Below are positions 36,770 to 45,663 of a stretch of DNA of 64,000 bases, piece after piece. Both the position numbers and the translations under genes were made by a program. Positions within the stretch are counted from its first letter, which is position 1; the number at the start of each line of letters is the position of its first letter. Source of the DNA: Neopararhizobium haloflavum (GTDB taxonomy: Bacteria; Pseudomonadota; Alphaproteobacteria; Rhizobiales; Rhizobiaceae); contig NZ_NWUC01000001.1 in NCBI RefSeq assembly GCF_002750855.1, forward strand, positions 248,001-312,000. Reading direction: 5' to 3'. A model generated the notes under the pieces. It worked only from the letters and a program-made list of their open reading frames with translations, was not told where the DNA came from and ran no database searches.

Positions 36770-38168
36770 GTTGCGGATCGGTCAAGGCGCTGGACGGGGC
36801 GGGCGTTCGCGGACGCTGCTTTGGGGCATCATCGCGGCTGGCGCCTTGATGACCGTGAGCGGCGCTGCGGCGGCTGGCTGTGACAGCCCGGCCAGCGCGG
36901 CCTTTCCGCTCAAGATGACCGAGGGCGAGCGCTTCATGCGCGATGATGGCGGCACGCCTTTCTTCCTGCATGGCGATACCGCCTGGTCGCTCATTGCCGA
37001 GCTCGATCGAGAGGAAACGTCGCTCTATCTGAAGGACCGGGCGTCACGGGGTTTCAACGCCATCCTGGTCAATCTGATTGAGCACAAGTTCGCCAGCAAG
37101 GCCCCGGCCAATGCCTACGGCATGAGTCCCTTTCTCACCAACGATCCCTTTGCCAGGCCCAATCCCGTCTACTTTGATCATGCGCGCTGGGTGGTCGAAC
37201 AGGCATGCTCGCTCGGCCTGGTCGTTCTCCTTGCTCCCGCCTACGCGGGCAATGGAGGCGGATCGGAAGGCTGGTATCAGGAGATGGAGGCGGCCGGCGC
37301 GGAGACGATGCAAGACTACGGCGTCTATGTCGGCGAACGTTTCGGCGATCTCGACAATATCGTCTGGGTGCAGGGCGGCGACTACAATCCGCCTGACAAG
37401 AATCTCGTGCGTGCGCTTGTTGCCGGGATCAAGGCCGGCGATCCCGGCGCGTTGCAGACGGCGCACGGGTCTCCGGGCTGGGCTGCTCTGGAATACTGGG
37501 CCGGAGAACCATGGCTCGATCTGAACAACGTCTATACCTACGAATCCGTGCGAGACGCTTCTCTCGGTCAATATGCGCTCGATCCGTTGATGCCGTTCTT
37601 TCTCATGGAAAGCGCTTATGAGAACGAACACGAGGCCAGCGAGCATCGGATGCGCATGCAGGCCTATCAGGCGATCCTGTCGGGTGCGTCGGGCCACATC
37701 TTCGGCAACAATCCGATCTGGCATTTCGACGGTCCCGGGATCACCGAAGCGCCGATGACGTGGCAGCAGGCGTTGAACAGCCGCGGCTCGCGCAGCATGA
37801 CAGTGCTGAAAGACATCATCGCACCGATGCGCTGGTGGCTGCTCGAACCGGATGTCGATGCCCGACTGGTCGTCAATGACCATGGGGTGCGCGAGGCGCC
37901 GGCGACAGCGGCGCGCGCGAGCGACGGATCGTTTGCTCTGATCTATCTGCCCGCCGGGACGGAAGTCAGCGTCGATCTCGCGCAGTTGGACGGACAAGCC
38001 ATCGTCGCCCGGTGGCGCGATCCTTCGAATGGGAGCATTGCCCCGGTGACCGGCTCTCCTTTCCCGGCCGGTGAAATGCAATTCACACCGCCCGGCAGGA
38101 ACTTTGCCGGCTATTCCGACTGGCTGCTCGAACTCGTCGGCGCGAGCCACATGGAGAAGGCCCTATGA
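36762..38168 (+). CDS. Secreted DUF4038 (apiosidase-like) protein
   Basis: A 468-residue protein with an N-terminal export signal (hydrophobic stretch about 24-40, ending AAAAG). The DUF4038 glycosidase-like barrel follows (FMRDDGGTPFFLHGDTAWSLI, NAILVNLIEH, VWVQGGDYNPPD, FFLMESAYENEHEA). A small C-terminal beta domain resembles the putative collagen-binding domain that often follows DUF4038. The acidic residues in QGGDYN and LMESAY are the likely catalytic pair. ATG 36762 overlaps the preceding gene by eight bases. A periplasmic or surface role on the local polysaccharide is inferred from the operon. Confidence 0.8.
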   Translation: MDRLRIGQGAGRGGRSRTLLWGIIAAGALMTVSGAAAAGCDSPASAAFPLKMTEGERFMRDDGGTPFFLHGDTAWSLIAELDREETSLYLKDRASRGFNAILVNLIEHKFASKAPANAYGMSPFLTNDPFARPNPVYFDHARWVVEQACSLGLVVLLAPAYAGNGGGSEGWYQEMEAAGAETMQDYGVYVGERFGDLDNIVWVQGGDYNPPDKNLVRALVAGIKAGDPGALQTAHGSPGWAALEYWAGEPWLDLNNVYTYESVRDASLGQYALDPLMPFFLMESAYENEHEASEHRMRMQAYQAILSGASGHIFGNNPIWHFDGPGITEAPMTWQQALNSRGSRSMTVLKDIIAPMRWWLLEPDVDARLVVNDHGVREAPATAARASDGSFALIYLPAGTEVSVDLAQLDGQAIVARWRDPSNGSIAPVTGSPFPAGEMQFTPPGRNFAGYSDWLLELVGASHMEKAL

Positions 38169-39484
38169 CGATCGCCATCGATACACGCAGCGACGCGGAT
38201 GAGGTGGCGCCGCGCGGTCCGGCAGTGACCGGCATCAGCCGCAAGGCGCAAGGCGCGCACGGTCGTCCACTCCGCATCACACTGTTCGGCCTCTTCGGTT
38301 GCGGCAATTTCGGCAATGACGGATCGCTGGAGACCATGCTCGATTTCCTCAGGGCGACACGGCCCGATGCGCGGTTGCTCTGCATCTGCGCCAATCCTTC
38401 GGTCGTGCGGGCAGCCTTCGATATCGACGCTCTGCCGATCCGCCCGATCGACGACGATGAGAAGCCAGCACTTCCGCGACCATTGCGACGGCTTCTCAAG
38501 ATTTTGCGATTGGTGCCGGAGAGCGCGCGCATGCTGTCGGCGATGCGGCGGAGCGATATCGCGATCATTCCCGGCACGGGAATACTCGACGACTTCGGTG
38601 AATGGCCGTTCGGCATGCCGATGGACCTCCTTCGTTGGTGCCTGGCAGCGCGGCTTGCCGGCACGAGACTGGCATTCGTCAGCATCGGGGCCGGGCCGAT
38701 CGACAGGGTCTGGAACCGCCGCCTGATGGTCACGGCCGCGCGGCTGGCGCATTACCGGAGCTATCGCGATCGCCTGTCTAAGACGTTTCTGGAGACGTCG
38801 GGTCTATCGACCGCAGCCGACCCGATCTTCCCGGACATTGTGTTCAAGCTGAAGCGTCCGGACGCGCCGCCACGAGTGGATGGCGCGAAACTGACGGTCG
38901 GCGTCGGGGTGATGAGCTACTACGGCTGGTATGGCTTTGAAGACGGGGGGCGCGCCATCTTCGACGCCTATATCGCGCGGCTCGTGCGGTTCGTCATCTA
39001 TCTCCTGGATCGTGGCCATGGCGTGCGGCTCTTGACGGGCGAACTCGGCGACGCGACAGCGGTGGATGCTCTGCGCGCCATCGTGAGACGGGAACGTCCC
39101 GAGCTTGGGGACGCCGCACTCGTCTTCGAACCGGCGTACGACCTGAATGGCTTGATGAAGCAGATCGCAGAGACCGACATCGTCGTGGCCACCCGCTATC
39201 ACAACATCATTTGCGCCCTGAAGATGGGCAAGCCGACGATCTCGCTCGGCTATTCGAAGAAGAACGATGTCGTGATGGCCGAGTTCGGTCTCGCGGAGTA
39301 CTGCCAGCATGTAGAGCATTTCGACGGTGATCTTCTGATCAGCCAGTTCGAAACCCTGGCAGGCCAACGCGCAAAGATCGGCGCGGCGATAGAGGCCTGC
39401 CGTGATGAGCAGGAGCGGGAACTGGAATGCCAGGAGCGCCGACTTTCCGACATGCTCGATGATGTTGCGATGGAACGATGGTGA
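38165..39484 (+). CDS. Polysaccharide pyruvyl transferase family protein
   Basis: A 439-residue cytoplasmic protein of the CsaB/WcaK pyruvyl transferase family, which adds ketal-linked pyruvate from phosphoenolpyruvate to polysaccharide sugars. Typical segments are LFGLFGCGNFGNDGSLETML near the start, IIPGTGILDDFGEWPFGMP, and VATRYHNIICALKMGKPTISLGYSKKND near the end. It overlaps the DUF4038 gene by four bases (ATGA), making a three-gene unit with the two secreted hydrolase-like proteins. It ends nine bases from the convergent PIG-L gene. Confidence 0.85.
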   Translation: MTIAIDTRSDADEVAPRGPAVTGISRKAQGAHGRPLRITLFGLFGCGNFGNDGSLETMLDFLRATRPDARLLCICANPSVVRAAFDIDALPIRPIDDDEKPALPRPLRRLLKILRLVPESARMLSAMRRSDIAIIPGTGILDDFGEWPFGMPMDLLRWCLAARLAGTRLAFVSIGAGPIDRVWNRRLMVTAARLAHYRSYRDRLSKTFLETSGLSTAADPIFPDIVFKLKRPDAPPRVDGAKLTVGVGVMSYYGWYGFEDGGRAIFDAYIARLVRFVIYLLDRGHGVRLLTGELGDATAVDALRAIVRRERPELGDAALVFEPAYDLNGLMKQIAETDIVVATRYHNIICALKMGKPTISLGYSKKNDVVMAEFGLAEYCQHVEHFDGDLLISQFETLAGQRAKIGAAIEACRDEQERELECQERRLSDMLDDVAMERW

Positions 39485-39493
39485 CGAATGCGG

Positions 39494-40147
39494 TCAGAAC
39501 AACCGCGTCTTGCGCACAGTGAACGCCTCGGCAAAGCGCTCAGGCGCCCGGCACTCCATGCCCCTTAACCGTGCCAATGCGCGAAAAGCGTCGGGATCGA
39601 ACCAATCCTTCGAACGCTGCGATCCGAAATGGCGCATCAGCAGATCTGTCTTGCGCTCCATCGTCTTTTCGGAGAGCGGCACGTAGGAATTCGGCCTTCC
39701 GAGATCGCCGTCCCATTTCAGTATCTCGTATTCGAGGATGAGATGGTCGCGAAAGACGTTCCACGTCAATGCATTGACCTGGCGATGGTCCTGATGGCCG
39801 TCACGGCGCGTGTGCGTGAAGACGATGTCCGGGCGGACACGGTCCCGCACTGCGATCATCCAGGTCTTGATCGGCTTTTGCTGGTCGGGAAAATAGCTGT
39901 CCTCGAAATCGGCGGTCTCGATTGTCCGTGACTGCGCACCTTCGAGGAACGCTTCGGCCGAGGCGGTTGCCTCGGCCTTGCGTTCGCCTGCGGCGCTCAG
40001 AACGCACCATGTAACGTCGAGCTTTGCGCCGCGGCCGATCAGTTCGATGATCGTGCCGCCTGCGCCGATCTCGATGTCGTCCGAGTGCGCGCCGAGACAC
40101 AGCACGGACAGTCGTTCGCCGCTCGTCGCCAGTCCGAACGGTTTCAT
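39494..40147 (-). CDS. PIG-L family N-acetylsugar deacetylase
   Basis: A 217-residue zinc hydrolase of the PIG-L/LmbE family. The metal-binding motif GAHSDDIEIGAGG is at 19-31 (H21, D23, D24), and the second ligand region TRRDGHQDHRQVN is present. Such enzymes remove acetyl groups from N-acetylated sugars. It is the last gene of a tightly coupled leftward operon: its ATG overlaps the end of the cytidylyltransferase gene by four bases. It may act on the amino sugar or on an intermediate of the modified sugar made by its neighbours. Confidence 0.88.
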   Translation of the reverse strand: MKPFGLATSGERLSVLCLGAHSDDIEIGAGGTIIELIGRGAKLDVTWCVLSAAGERKAEATASAEAFLEGAQSRTIETADFEDSYFPDQQKPIKTWMIAVRDRVRPDIVFTHTRRDGHQDHRQVNALTWNVFRDHLILEYEILKWDGDLGRPNSYVPLSEKTMERKTDLLMRHFGSQRSKDWFDPDAFRALARLRGMECRAPERFAEAFTVRKTRLF

Positions 40148-40959
40148 GAAGCGGCCATCACCACTTGATGCTGTGCGGAGCGTGCTGCCGGCGTCGCCAG
40201 CCAGGGCATGTCACCCTTTTCGACCATGTCTTCCAGCGATTGCCAGTCCCGCAGCGTGTCCATCGAACGCCAGAATCCGGTGTGTTTGTAGGCCATGAGC
40301 TGGTTGTCGGCGATGAGGCGGGAGAACGGCTCCAGCACCAGTTCCTCGCCCTCGCGCATGTAGTCGAAGATCTCTGGCTTGAAGACGAAATAGCCGCCAT
40401 TGATCCAGATCTCCGAGGTGTCGGTCGTGCGGAATTCGCGCACCCGGCCGTCCTCCGCGATGTCTGCGAGGTGGTAGGTCAGTGGTGCACGCACGGCGAG
40501 GAAGCAGGCCAGCTTGCCGCTTTCCTTGAAGCGGTCGATCATGTCGTTGAGATCGACATCGGTCAGGCCGTCGCTGTAATTGGCGAGGAACATCGGCTCG
40601 TGGCGTACATGCTCCCGCGCGGCCCAGAGGCGCTCGCCGATGTTGCGCCATATTCCGGTGTCGAGCAGCGTCACACGCCAGTCCCTGCCGGCGGGATCGA
40701 GCAGCTGGACATCCCGGCCGCCGCCCGTCACGACGCAATCAGCAAAGGTCTGCGGACGGGTGTTGAGGAAGAAGTCCTTGATGACGTTGGCCTTGTAGCC
40801 GAGGCACAGGACGAAATCGTCATGTCCGTAATCGCTGTACCACTGCATGACATGCCGGATGATCGGCTGATGGCCGAGCGGAATCATCGGCTTCGGCACA
40901 TTCTCGGAATATTCGCGGATGCGCGTGCCGCGTCCGCCGCAGAAGAGGACGACTCTCAT
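40144..40959 (-). CDS. Glucose-1-phosphate cytidylyltransferase-like nucleotidyltransferase (RfbF type)
   Basis: A 271-residue sugar nucleotidyltransferase. The nucleotide-binding start VVLFCGGRGTRIREYSENVPKPMIPLG and later LCLGYKANVIKDFF and YSDGLTDVDL are typical of RfbF, which makes CDP-glucose from CTP and glucose-1-phosphate. I chose ATG 40959, with a GGAGCA site upstream and a four-base overlap with the methyltransferase stop, over the longer frame to 41025. A CDP-glucose 4,6-dehydratase (RfbG), the usual next enzyme, is not in the window. The NAD-dependent epimerase at 44450 may replace it. Confidence 0.87.
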   Translation of the reverse strand: MRVVLFCGGRGTRIREYSENVPKPMIPLGHQPIIRHVMQWYSDYGHDDFVLCLGYKANVIKDFFLNTRPQTFADCVVTGGGRDVQLLDPAGRDWRVTLLDTGIWRNIGERLWAAREHVRHEPMFLANYSDGLTDVDLNDMIDRFKESGKLACFLAVRAPLTYHLADIAEDGRVREFRTTDTSEIWINGGYFVFKPEIFDYMREGEELVLEPFSRLIADNQLMAYKHTGFWRSMDTLRDWQSLEDMVEKGDMPWLATPAARSAQHQVVMAAS

Positions 40960-42257
40960 CGTGGTTGCTCCGCTGGGTTGATGACGGTGACGAAGGGAAT
41001 TGGGACGACGAACTTGGCGCCCCACGCAGCGACATGGTGCATCTGCCTGGCGATCTCATCCTTCAGGTTCCACGGCAGGATCAGGATGTAGTCCGGCTTT
41101 GCCTCGTCTATCGCACTGACCGGCAGGATCGGAATATGCATGCCGGGGGTCACCCTGCCATGCTTGTAGGGATTGCGGTCCACGGTGAAGTCGAGAAAAT
41201 CGGTGCCGATGGCGCAGTAGTTCAGCAAGGTGTTGCCCTTGCCGGGCGCGCCATAGCCGCAGATGCGCTTGTGGTCGTTCTTGGCCGCGATCAAGAACAG
41301 CAGGAGGTCGCGCTTGGCGCGCCGGGCCTTCTCGCCAAACGAGGCGTATGTCGCCATCTCCGTCAGGCCGAAGCGCTTTTCGCGCGCCAGCAGTTCGGGA
41401 ACGCGCACGCTCGTGGCGTGGCTGCTTGTGCCATGGGCGAGATGGACGCGAAGCGATCCGCCGTGGGTGGCCAACTCTTCCACGTCGATGACGCGCAGGC
41501 CATGGCGCGCGGCCATGATGTCGATCGTCAGCAGCGAGAAATAGGAAAAGTGCTCGTGGTAGATCGTGTCGAACTGGTTCTCCGCGATCAGGCGCTCGAT
41601 GTGTGGGAATTCCAGTGTCACGACCCCTTCGGGCTTCAGCAGGATCGCGATGCCGGCCACGAAGTCGTTGAGGTCGGGAACCTGAGCCAACACATTGTTG
41701 CCGATGATCAGATCGGCCCTTTGCCCCTCCGCGACCATGCGCTCGGCCAGCGCCACGCCGAAGAAGTCGACGAGTGTTGGAATGCCCTTCTTCACCGCGG
41801 CCCTGGCGACATTGGCGGCAGGTTCGACGCCGAGAACGGGCACACCGAGCGGCGCAAAGTGCTGCAGGAGATATCCGTCGTTGCTGGCCAGTTCGACGGC
41901 GAGGCTTTCCGAACCGAGGCCGAGCCGAGCCGTGATCTGCTCGCAATACGTCTTTGCATGCTCCACCCAGCTGGTGGAGAAGGACGAGAAATACGCGTAT
42001 TCGGTGAAGATCGCCTCGGGGCTGACATATTCCTTCAGCTGGACGAGATAGCACCCATCGCAGACCAGCACGTTGAGCGGGTAGTAGCGCTCCATCTGGT
42101 CGACGTCCTCGGCGGCAAGGAAGCTCTCGCAAGGCGGCGACATGCCGAGATCGACGAAGCCGTGGCGCAGGTTGCGGCCGCAGAGCCGGCAGCTCGTTGC
42201 TGCTGGTGCGGGGAGGATGGTACTTCCCACTTTGGTTTCGACGGCCCTGATGTTCAT
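40956..42257 (-). CDS. Sugar C-methyltransferase-like protein (zinc-finger SAM methyltransferase)
   Basis: A 433-residue protein with three parts. The first is an N-terminal zinc-binding domain with paired cysteines (CRLCGRNLRHGFVDLG, VCDGCYLVQL). The second is a SAM-dependent methyltransferase core (LAVELASNDGYLLQHFAPLGV, then HEHFSYFSLLTI). The third is a C-terminal Rossmann-like domain (ICGYGAPGKGNTLLNY). This matches sugar C-methyltransferases acting on NDP-4-keto-6-deoxysugars. ATG 42257 has a GGAGCACG site; the longer frame adds 49 spacer-like residues. It is the first gene of the methyltransferase-cytidylyltransferase-deacetylase operon. Confidence 0.86.
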   Translation of the reverse strand: MNIRAVETKVGSTILPAPAATSCRLCGRNLRHGFVDLGMSPPCESFLAAEDVDQMERYYPLNVLVCDGCYLVQLKEYVSPEAIFTEYAYFSSFSTSWVEHAKTYCEQITARLGLGSESLAVELASNDGYLLQHFAPLGVPVLGVEPAANVARAAVKKGIPTLVDFFGVALAERMVAEGQRADLIIGNNVLAQVPDLNDFVAGIAILLKPEGVVTLEFPHIERLIAENQFDTIYHEHFSYFSLLTIDIMAARHGLRVIDVEELATHGGSLRVHLAHGTSSHATSVRVPELLAREKRFGLTEMATYASFGEKARRAKRDLLLFLIAAKNDHKRICGYGAPGKGNTLLNYCAIGTDFLDFTVDRNPYKHGRVTPGMHIPILPVSAIDEAKPDYILILPWNLKDEIARQMHHVAAWGAKFVVPIPFVTVINPAEQPR

Positions 42258-42588
42258 CGCGTGCTCCGGTCGGATGGGGTGGTGATTCATGCAGCGCAGT
42301 GTGGGTGGCGTCCGCATAGGTTGGCACGACGATAGATTGGGTCCTTTGGCCTTGCGATCCGGCCATCCGAGGGGGCCCCTCATCCGTTGGGGCAGGGTGC
42401 GCATGCGGGACGGGACTTAGGGTGAAGGCACGTCATGCCCGAGGGTCCGGACACGTCCTAGGGAGGATGATGGCTCATCCGGCCTGACCGAAAAGGGGAT
42501 GGCGCTTTCTACCGATGGCCCGCTTACGCCGCCGTGGTCGCCGGCGACAATTCCGCATCTGGACAACCGGCAGAATTGGGCTGCGGCA
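42258..42588. promoter_or_regulatory. Divergent spacer between the C-methyltransferase and 3,5-epimerase genes
   Basis: These 331 bases hold no supported gene. Promoters for both flanking genes should lie here, but I cannot identify clear -35/-10 pairs. An in-frame ATG at 42499 could extend the epimerase by 30 residues that do not look like its fold. Confidence 0.35.
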
Positions 42589-43131
42589 ATGCGCTTTAGG
42601 GAAACGAGGTTGGAGGGGGCGTGGCTGATCGAGCCGACCGCGGCGCTCGACGATCGCGGTTCGTTCATGCGAACTTACTGCGAACGCGAATTCGCGGAAC
42701 AGGGGCTGGAGACACGTTTCGTCCAGCACAGTCAGTCTCATTCGGTGCGACGGGGCACCCTGCGCGGGTTGCACCTGCAACTGCCGCCGCATGGGGAGGT
42801 CAAGCTCGTCTCGTGCATCCGCGGTACCATCATCGACATCATCGTCGATCTCAGGTCGTGGTCCCCGACCCGATACGAATGGATCGGCTACGAGCTGTCG
42901 GCGGAGAATCGTCGGCAGATCTATATACCCAAGGGGTTTGCACACGGCTTCCAGACCGTCACCGATGATGCGATGGTGTCGTACCTGATCTCCGAGTTCT
43001 ATGTGCCCGACGCCTCAGTCGGGCTTCGCTACGATGATCCGCTGCTCGCCATAGACTGGCCACTGCCGGTGGGTGCGATTTCCCAGAGAGACCAGAACTG
43101 GCCGTTACTCGGCGACCTGGTGCCCGGCTGA
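42589..43131 (+). CDS. dTDP-4-dehydrorhamnose 3,5-epimerase family protein
   Basis: A 180-residue cupin-fold sugar epimerase (RfbC family). The catalytic histidine lies in TLRGLHLQLPP, followed by EVKLVSCIRGTIIDIIVDLR and IPKGFAHGFQTV. The usual RGLHYQ reads RGLHLQ, so substrate preference may differ. It epimerises C3 and/or C5 of an NDP-4-keto-6-deoxysugar, fitting the neighbouring C-methyltransferase. The start at 42589 matches the family N-terminus but has a poor ribosome site; 42499 is an alternative. Its last 27 bases overlap the end of the convergent DUF4910 gene. Confidence 0.85.
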   Translation: MRFRETRLEGAWLIEPTAALDDRGSFMRTYCEREFAEQGLETRFVQHSQSHSVRRGTLRGLHLQLPPHGEVKLVSCIRGTIIDIIVDLRSWSPTRYEWIGYELSAENRRQIYIPKGFAHGFQTVTDDAMVSYLISEFYVPDASVGLRYDDPLLAIDWPLPVGAISQRDQNWPLLGDLVPG

Positions 43132-44439
43132 CGCGTCGGACAGGAGACCGTGATCGCGCAGCAATGCCGCAGCCGCCGCGATGTCGGCATAGGGCATGTC
43201 GGCGCGCTCGGCCATGTCGAGGAGGCTGTGCCGGCCATCGGCAAGGTTCATCACCCACAACAGTCCCATCGCGCTTGCACCGGTCGAGTGTCGTCCGCCT
43301 ATGGCTGCGTAGAGGCCGCGCCGGCCAAGTTGCGGCTCTCCCTTCGGATTGAGGCTGAGCGGGGTCCAGTTCGTTTCCGCGATCTCGATGGCCTCGCACA
43401 GGAGATCCAGCGACTGCGCCAGGCACTCGGGGCGAATGAACGCCAGATTGTCAGCGGAAGTGTGATATTCGGGAAATGTCCCGAAGGCGCTACGCTGTAT
43501 GAGGCCGACCGGCAGGTTGAAGCCTGGCGAGCAGTACTGACGCTCGTCATATCCGTAGGGCGAAAAGTCCAGAATCGATCCGCCGCGGCGCTTGACGAGA
43601 TGGGCCATGATCCGATCGATCTCGGCCGAACCCTGACGACTGCGCTTGTAGGTCGGCCTTCCGGCGTCACCGACGCATGAGACGATCAGGCCATGATCGA
43701 TCCGCTGCGCACGCTCCTCGTTGGCCGCCAGCCAGGCCAGCGCACCGAGCGTGCCGGGTGCGAACAGGAAGCGGTATCCGTAGCGTGTGCGCCGGCCTTT
43801 CAGCATCGCAGCCATCATGGTCAGGACTGCAAGGCCCGAGCAATTGTCGTTGGCGAGCGAGGGATGGCAGATGTGAGCGGAAAGCAGGAACTCGCGATCG
43901 CTTGTGCCCGGATGGACATACTCGCCATAGGTCAGGCTGCCGTCGACGAAGTCGGTATCGATCTCAACGTCATACTCGCCTTCGGGCAATGCGCTGAAAC
44001 GCGAATGGGCCATGCAGAGACCCCAGTCGCGATTATAGTAGGACGTTCGATACGGAATGAGATCGGGTTGATCGGGCAGCGTGTGGATGTGAGCGCTCAA
44101 CGCCTGACGCGACATCCGGCCGCGAAACGGTGCGCTGTAGCTCATCAGATGCAGGTTGTTATCGGCAAAGTCGACGACAATCTGTCCGCCCGGATCGCGC
44201 AAGCGCGCTGACCGGACGCGCCATTCCTGCGGCACGGTCCAGTCGAAAAGCTGCGTACCCGTCGGCACTTCGCGCACCGCGATGGGAAGATGCTCGGACA
44301 GGACAGCAAGCGTCTGCCGGACGCCGTCGCCGGTGATGCTGCGGCAGATCGGATAGAGCCGTGCGGCCAGATCGTGAAGTTCCGCGCCGCATACGCCATC
44401 GGCGGGTCGGGCAGGCGGCGCGGAAGCATGCATCGTCAT
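43105..44439 (-). CDS. DUF4910 aminopeptidase-like protein
   Basis: A 444-residue cytoplasmic protein of the DUF4910 aminopeptidase-like group. The zinc-peptidase-like core is visible: LLSAHICHPSLANDNCSGLAVL supplies the His-x-Asp type ligands, and FPEYHTSADNLAFI a later His/Asp. A helix-turn-helix-like C-terminal tail follows. In other genomes DUF4910 genes often lie in sugar-modification clusters, where the true reaction is not established. It is 10 bases downstream of the NAD-dependent epimerase gene on the same strand, clearly one operon. A peptidase role is doubtful; hydrolysis of an N-acyl sugar bond is a speculation from context. Confidence 0.8.
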   Translation of the reverse strand: MTMHASAPPARPADGVCGAELHDLAARLYPICRSITGDGVRQTLAVLSEHLPIAVREVPTGTQLFDWTVPQEWRVRSARLRDPGGQIVVDFADNNLHLMSYSAPFRGRMSRQALSAHIHTLPDQPDLIPYRTSYYNRDWGLCMAHSRFSALPEGEYDVEIDTDFVDGSLTYGEYVHPGTSDREFLLSAHICHPSLANDNCSGLAVLTMMAAMLKGRRTRYGYRFLFAPGTLGALAWLAANEERAQRIDHGLIVSCVGDAGRPTYKRSRQGSAEIDRIMAHLVKRRGGSILDFSPYGYDERQYCSPGFNLPVGLIQRSAFGTFPEYHTSADNLAFIRPECLAQSLDLLCEAIEIAETNWTPLSLNPKGEPQLGRRGLYAAIGGRHSTGASAMGLLWVMNLADGRHSLLDMAERADMPYADIAAAAALLRDHGLLSDASAGHQVAE

Positions 44440-44449
44440 GGTGGCTCAT

Positions 44450-45508
44450 TCACTCCGCGGCGGCCAGGCCGGATGCGCGATGGCGCCAGCGCATGTCCGG
44501 GTCGAGCAGACCATCCGCCATGAGATGTCTGATATGGGCGATGCGCTGATAGCGCGGTCCCTCGAACTCGGCCAACGACAGGTTTGCGCCGCTGTAGGTC
44601 TCATAGAGTTGGACCGCGCCGGCGCGCGCATCCCATTGCGGCTTGAAAGCAGGCAGGACGCGGGCGATCTTCTCAAAGCTGACGCGATAGGAGCGTGTGT
44701 CCGGACCGGCATCGGCAGCAAATTCGAGACGGCACCCCGGCACCACCTCCGCGACAATCGCGGCGATGTCACGGATGCGGTAGTTGTGTGCCGTCTGGCC
44801 AACATTGAAGGCCTCGTTGTGAACGGCTTCCTTCGGCGCCGTCAATCCGGCGATGAAGGCACGCGAGATGTCCTCGATATGGACGATTGGCCGCCATGGG
44901 CTGCCATCCGACTTCAGCATGATGACGCCTTCTGTAACGGCCCAGGCAACGAGATTGTTGAGCACGATGTCGAAACGCAGACGCGGCGACACGCCGTAGG
45001 CCGTTGCGGGGCGGAAATAGACCGGCGTGAACGCATGGTCGGCGAGCTCGGATATGTCGCGCTCCGACATCACCTTGGAGCGGCCGTATGCGGTGACGGG
45101 GTTGAGCGTCCCCGTCTCATCGATGATGTCCTCGCCGGACAAGCCGTAATTGCTGCACGAGGAGGCGAAGAGAAAGCGCGGGACCCCTGTATCCTTTGCG
45201 GCCTTCGCCATGCGCACGCTGGCCCTGTGGTTGATGTCATAGGTCGTTTCAGGGTCCAGGTTGCCGAGCGGATCGTTGGACAGCGCGGCGAGGTGGATGA
45301 CCGCGTCAAAGCCCTCCAGGTCGGCAGGGCTCACGTCGCGGACATCTTTGGCGATCGAAGGAACGGCCGTCTGCTCCCCACCAGGGCCGTAGGCGCACCG
45401 GCTGTAGAGGTTGGTGTCGTATCCGGTGACCTCGTGGCCCTCCGCCAGCAGCATGGGCACCATGACGGAGCCGATATAGCCTTGGTGGCCGGTGACGAGA
45501 ACTTTCAT
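44450..45508 (-). CDS. NAD-dependent nucleotide-sugar epimerase/dehydratase
   Basis: A 352-residue extended short-chain dehydrogenase. The cofactor motif [23 protein letters not shown] is at the start, followed by [12 protein letters not shown] and the YxxxK active site in [14 protein letters not shown] 45508 is preceded by AAAGGACG. It would dehydrate or epimerise an NDP-sugar at C4, possibly supplying the 4-keto sugar needed by the adjacent C-methyltransferase and 3,5-epimerase. The SSCSNYG segment differs from galE-type SSTAAVYG, so it is not a second GalE. Confidence 0.86.
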   Translation of the reverse strand: MKVLVTGHQGYIGSVMVPMLLAEGHEVTGYDTNLYSRCAYGPGGEQTAVPSIAKDVRDVSPADLEGFDAVIHLAALSNDPLGNLDPETTYDINHRASVRMAKAAKDTGVPRFLFASSCSNYGLSGEDIIDETGTLNPVTAYGRSKVMSERDISELADHAFTPVYFRPATAYGVSPRLRFDIVLNNLVAWAVTEGVIMLKSDGSPWRPIVHIEDISRAFIAGLTAPKEAVHNEAFNVGQTAHNYRIRDIAAIVAEVVPGCRLEFAADAGPDTRSYRVSFEKIARVLPAFKPQWDARAGAVQLYETYSGANLSLAEFEGPRYQRIAHIRHLMADGLLDPDMRWRHRASGLAAAE

Positions 45509-45663
45509 CGTTCGTCCTTTCGACAATGTGCGCCCGGTGATCCGGCGCGCGTTCGACGCAAAAACTAACCCGACCCGTACGCGCGCTGCAGTGCGCCAAT
45601 CGGGGAGGGCGTGGCCATTGGGATGAACCGTGGCCGGCGACCATCGCCCAATCGGCCAATGGG

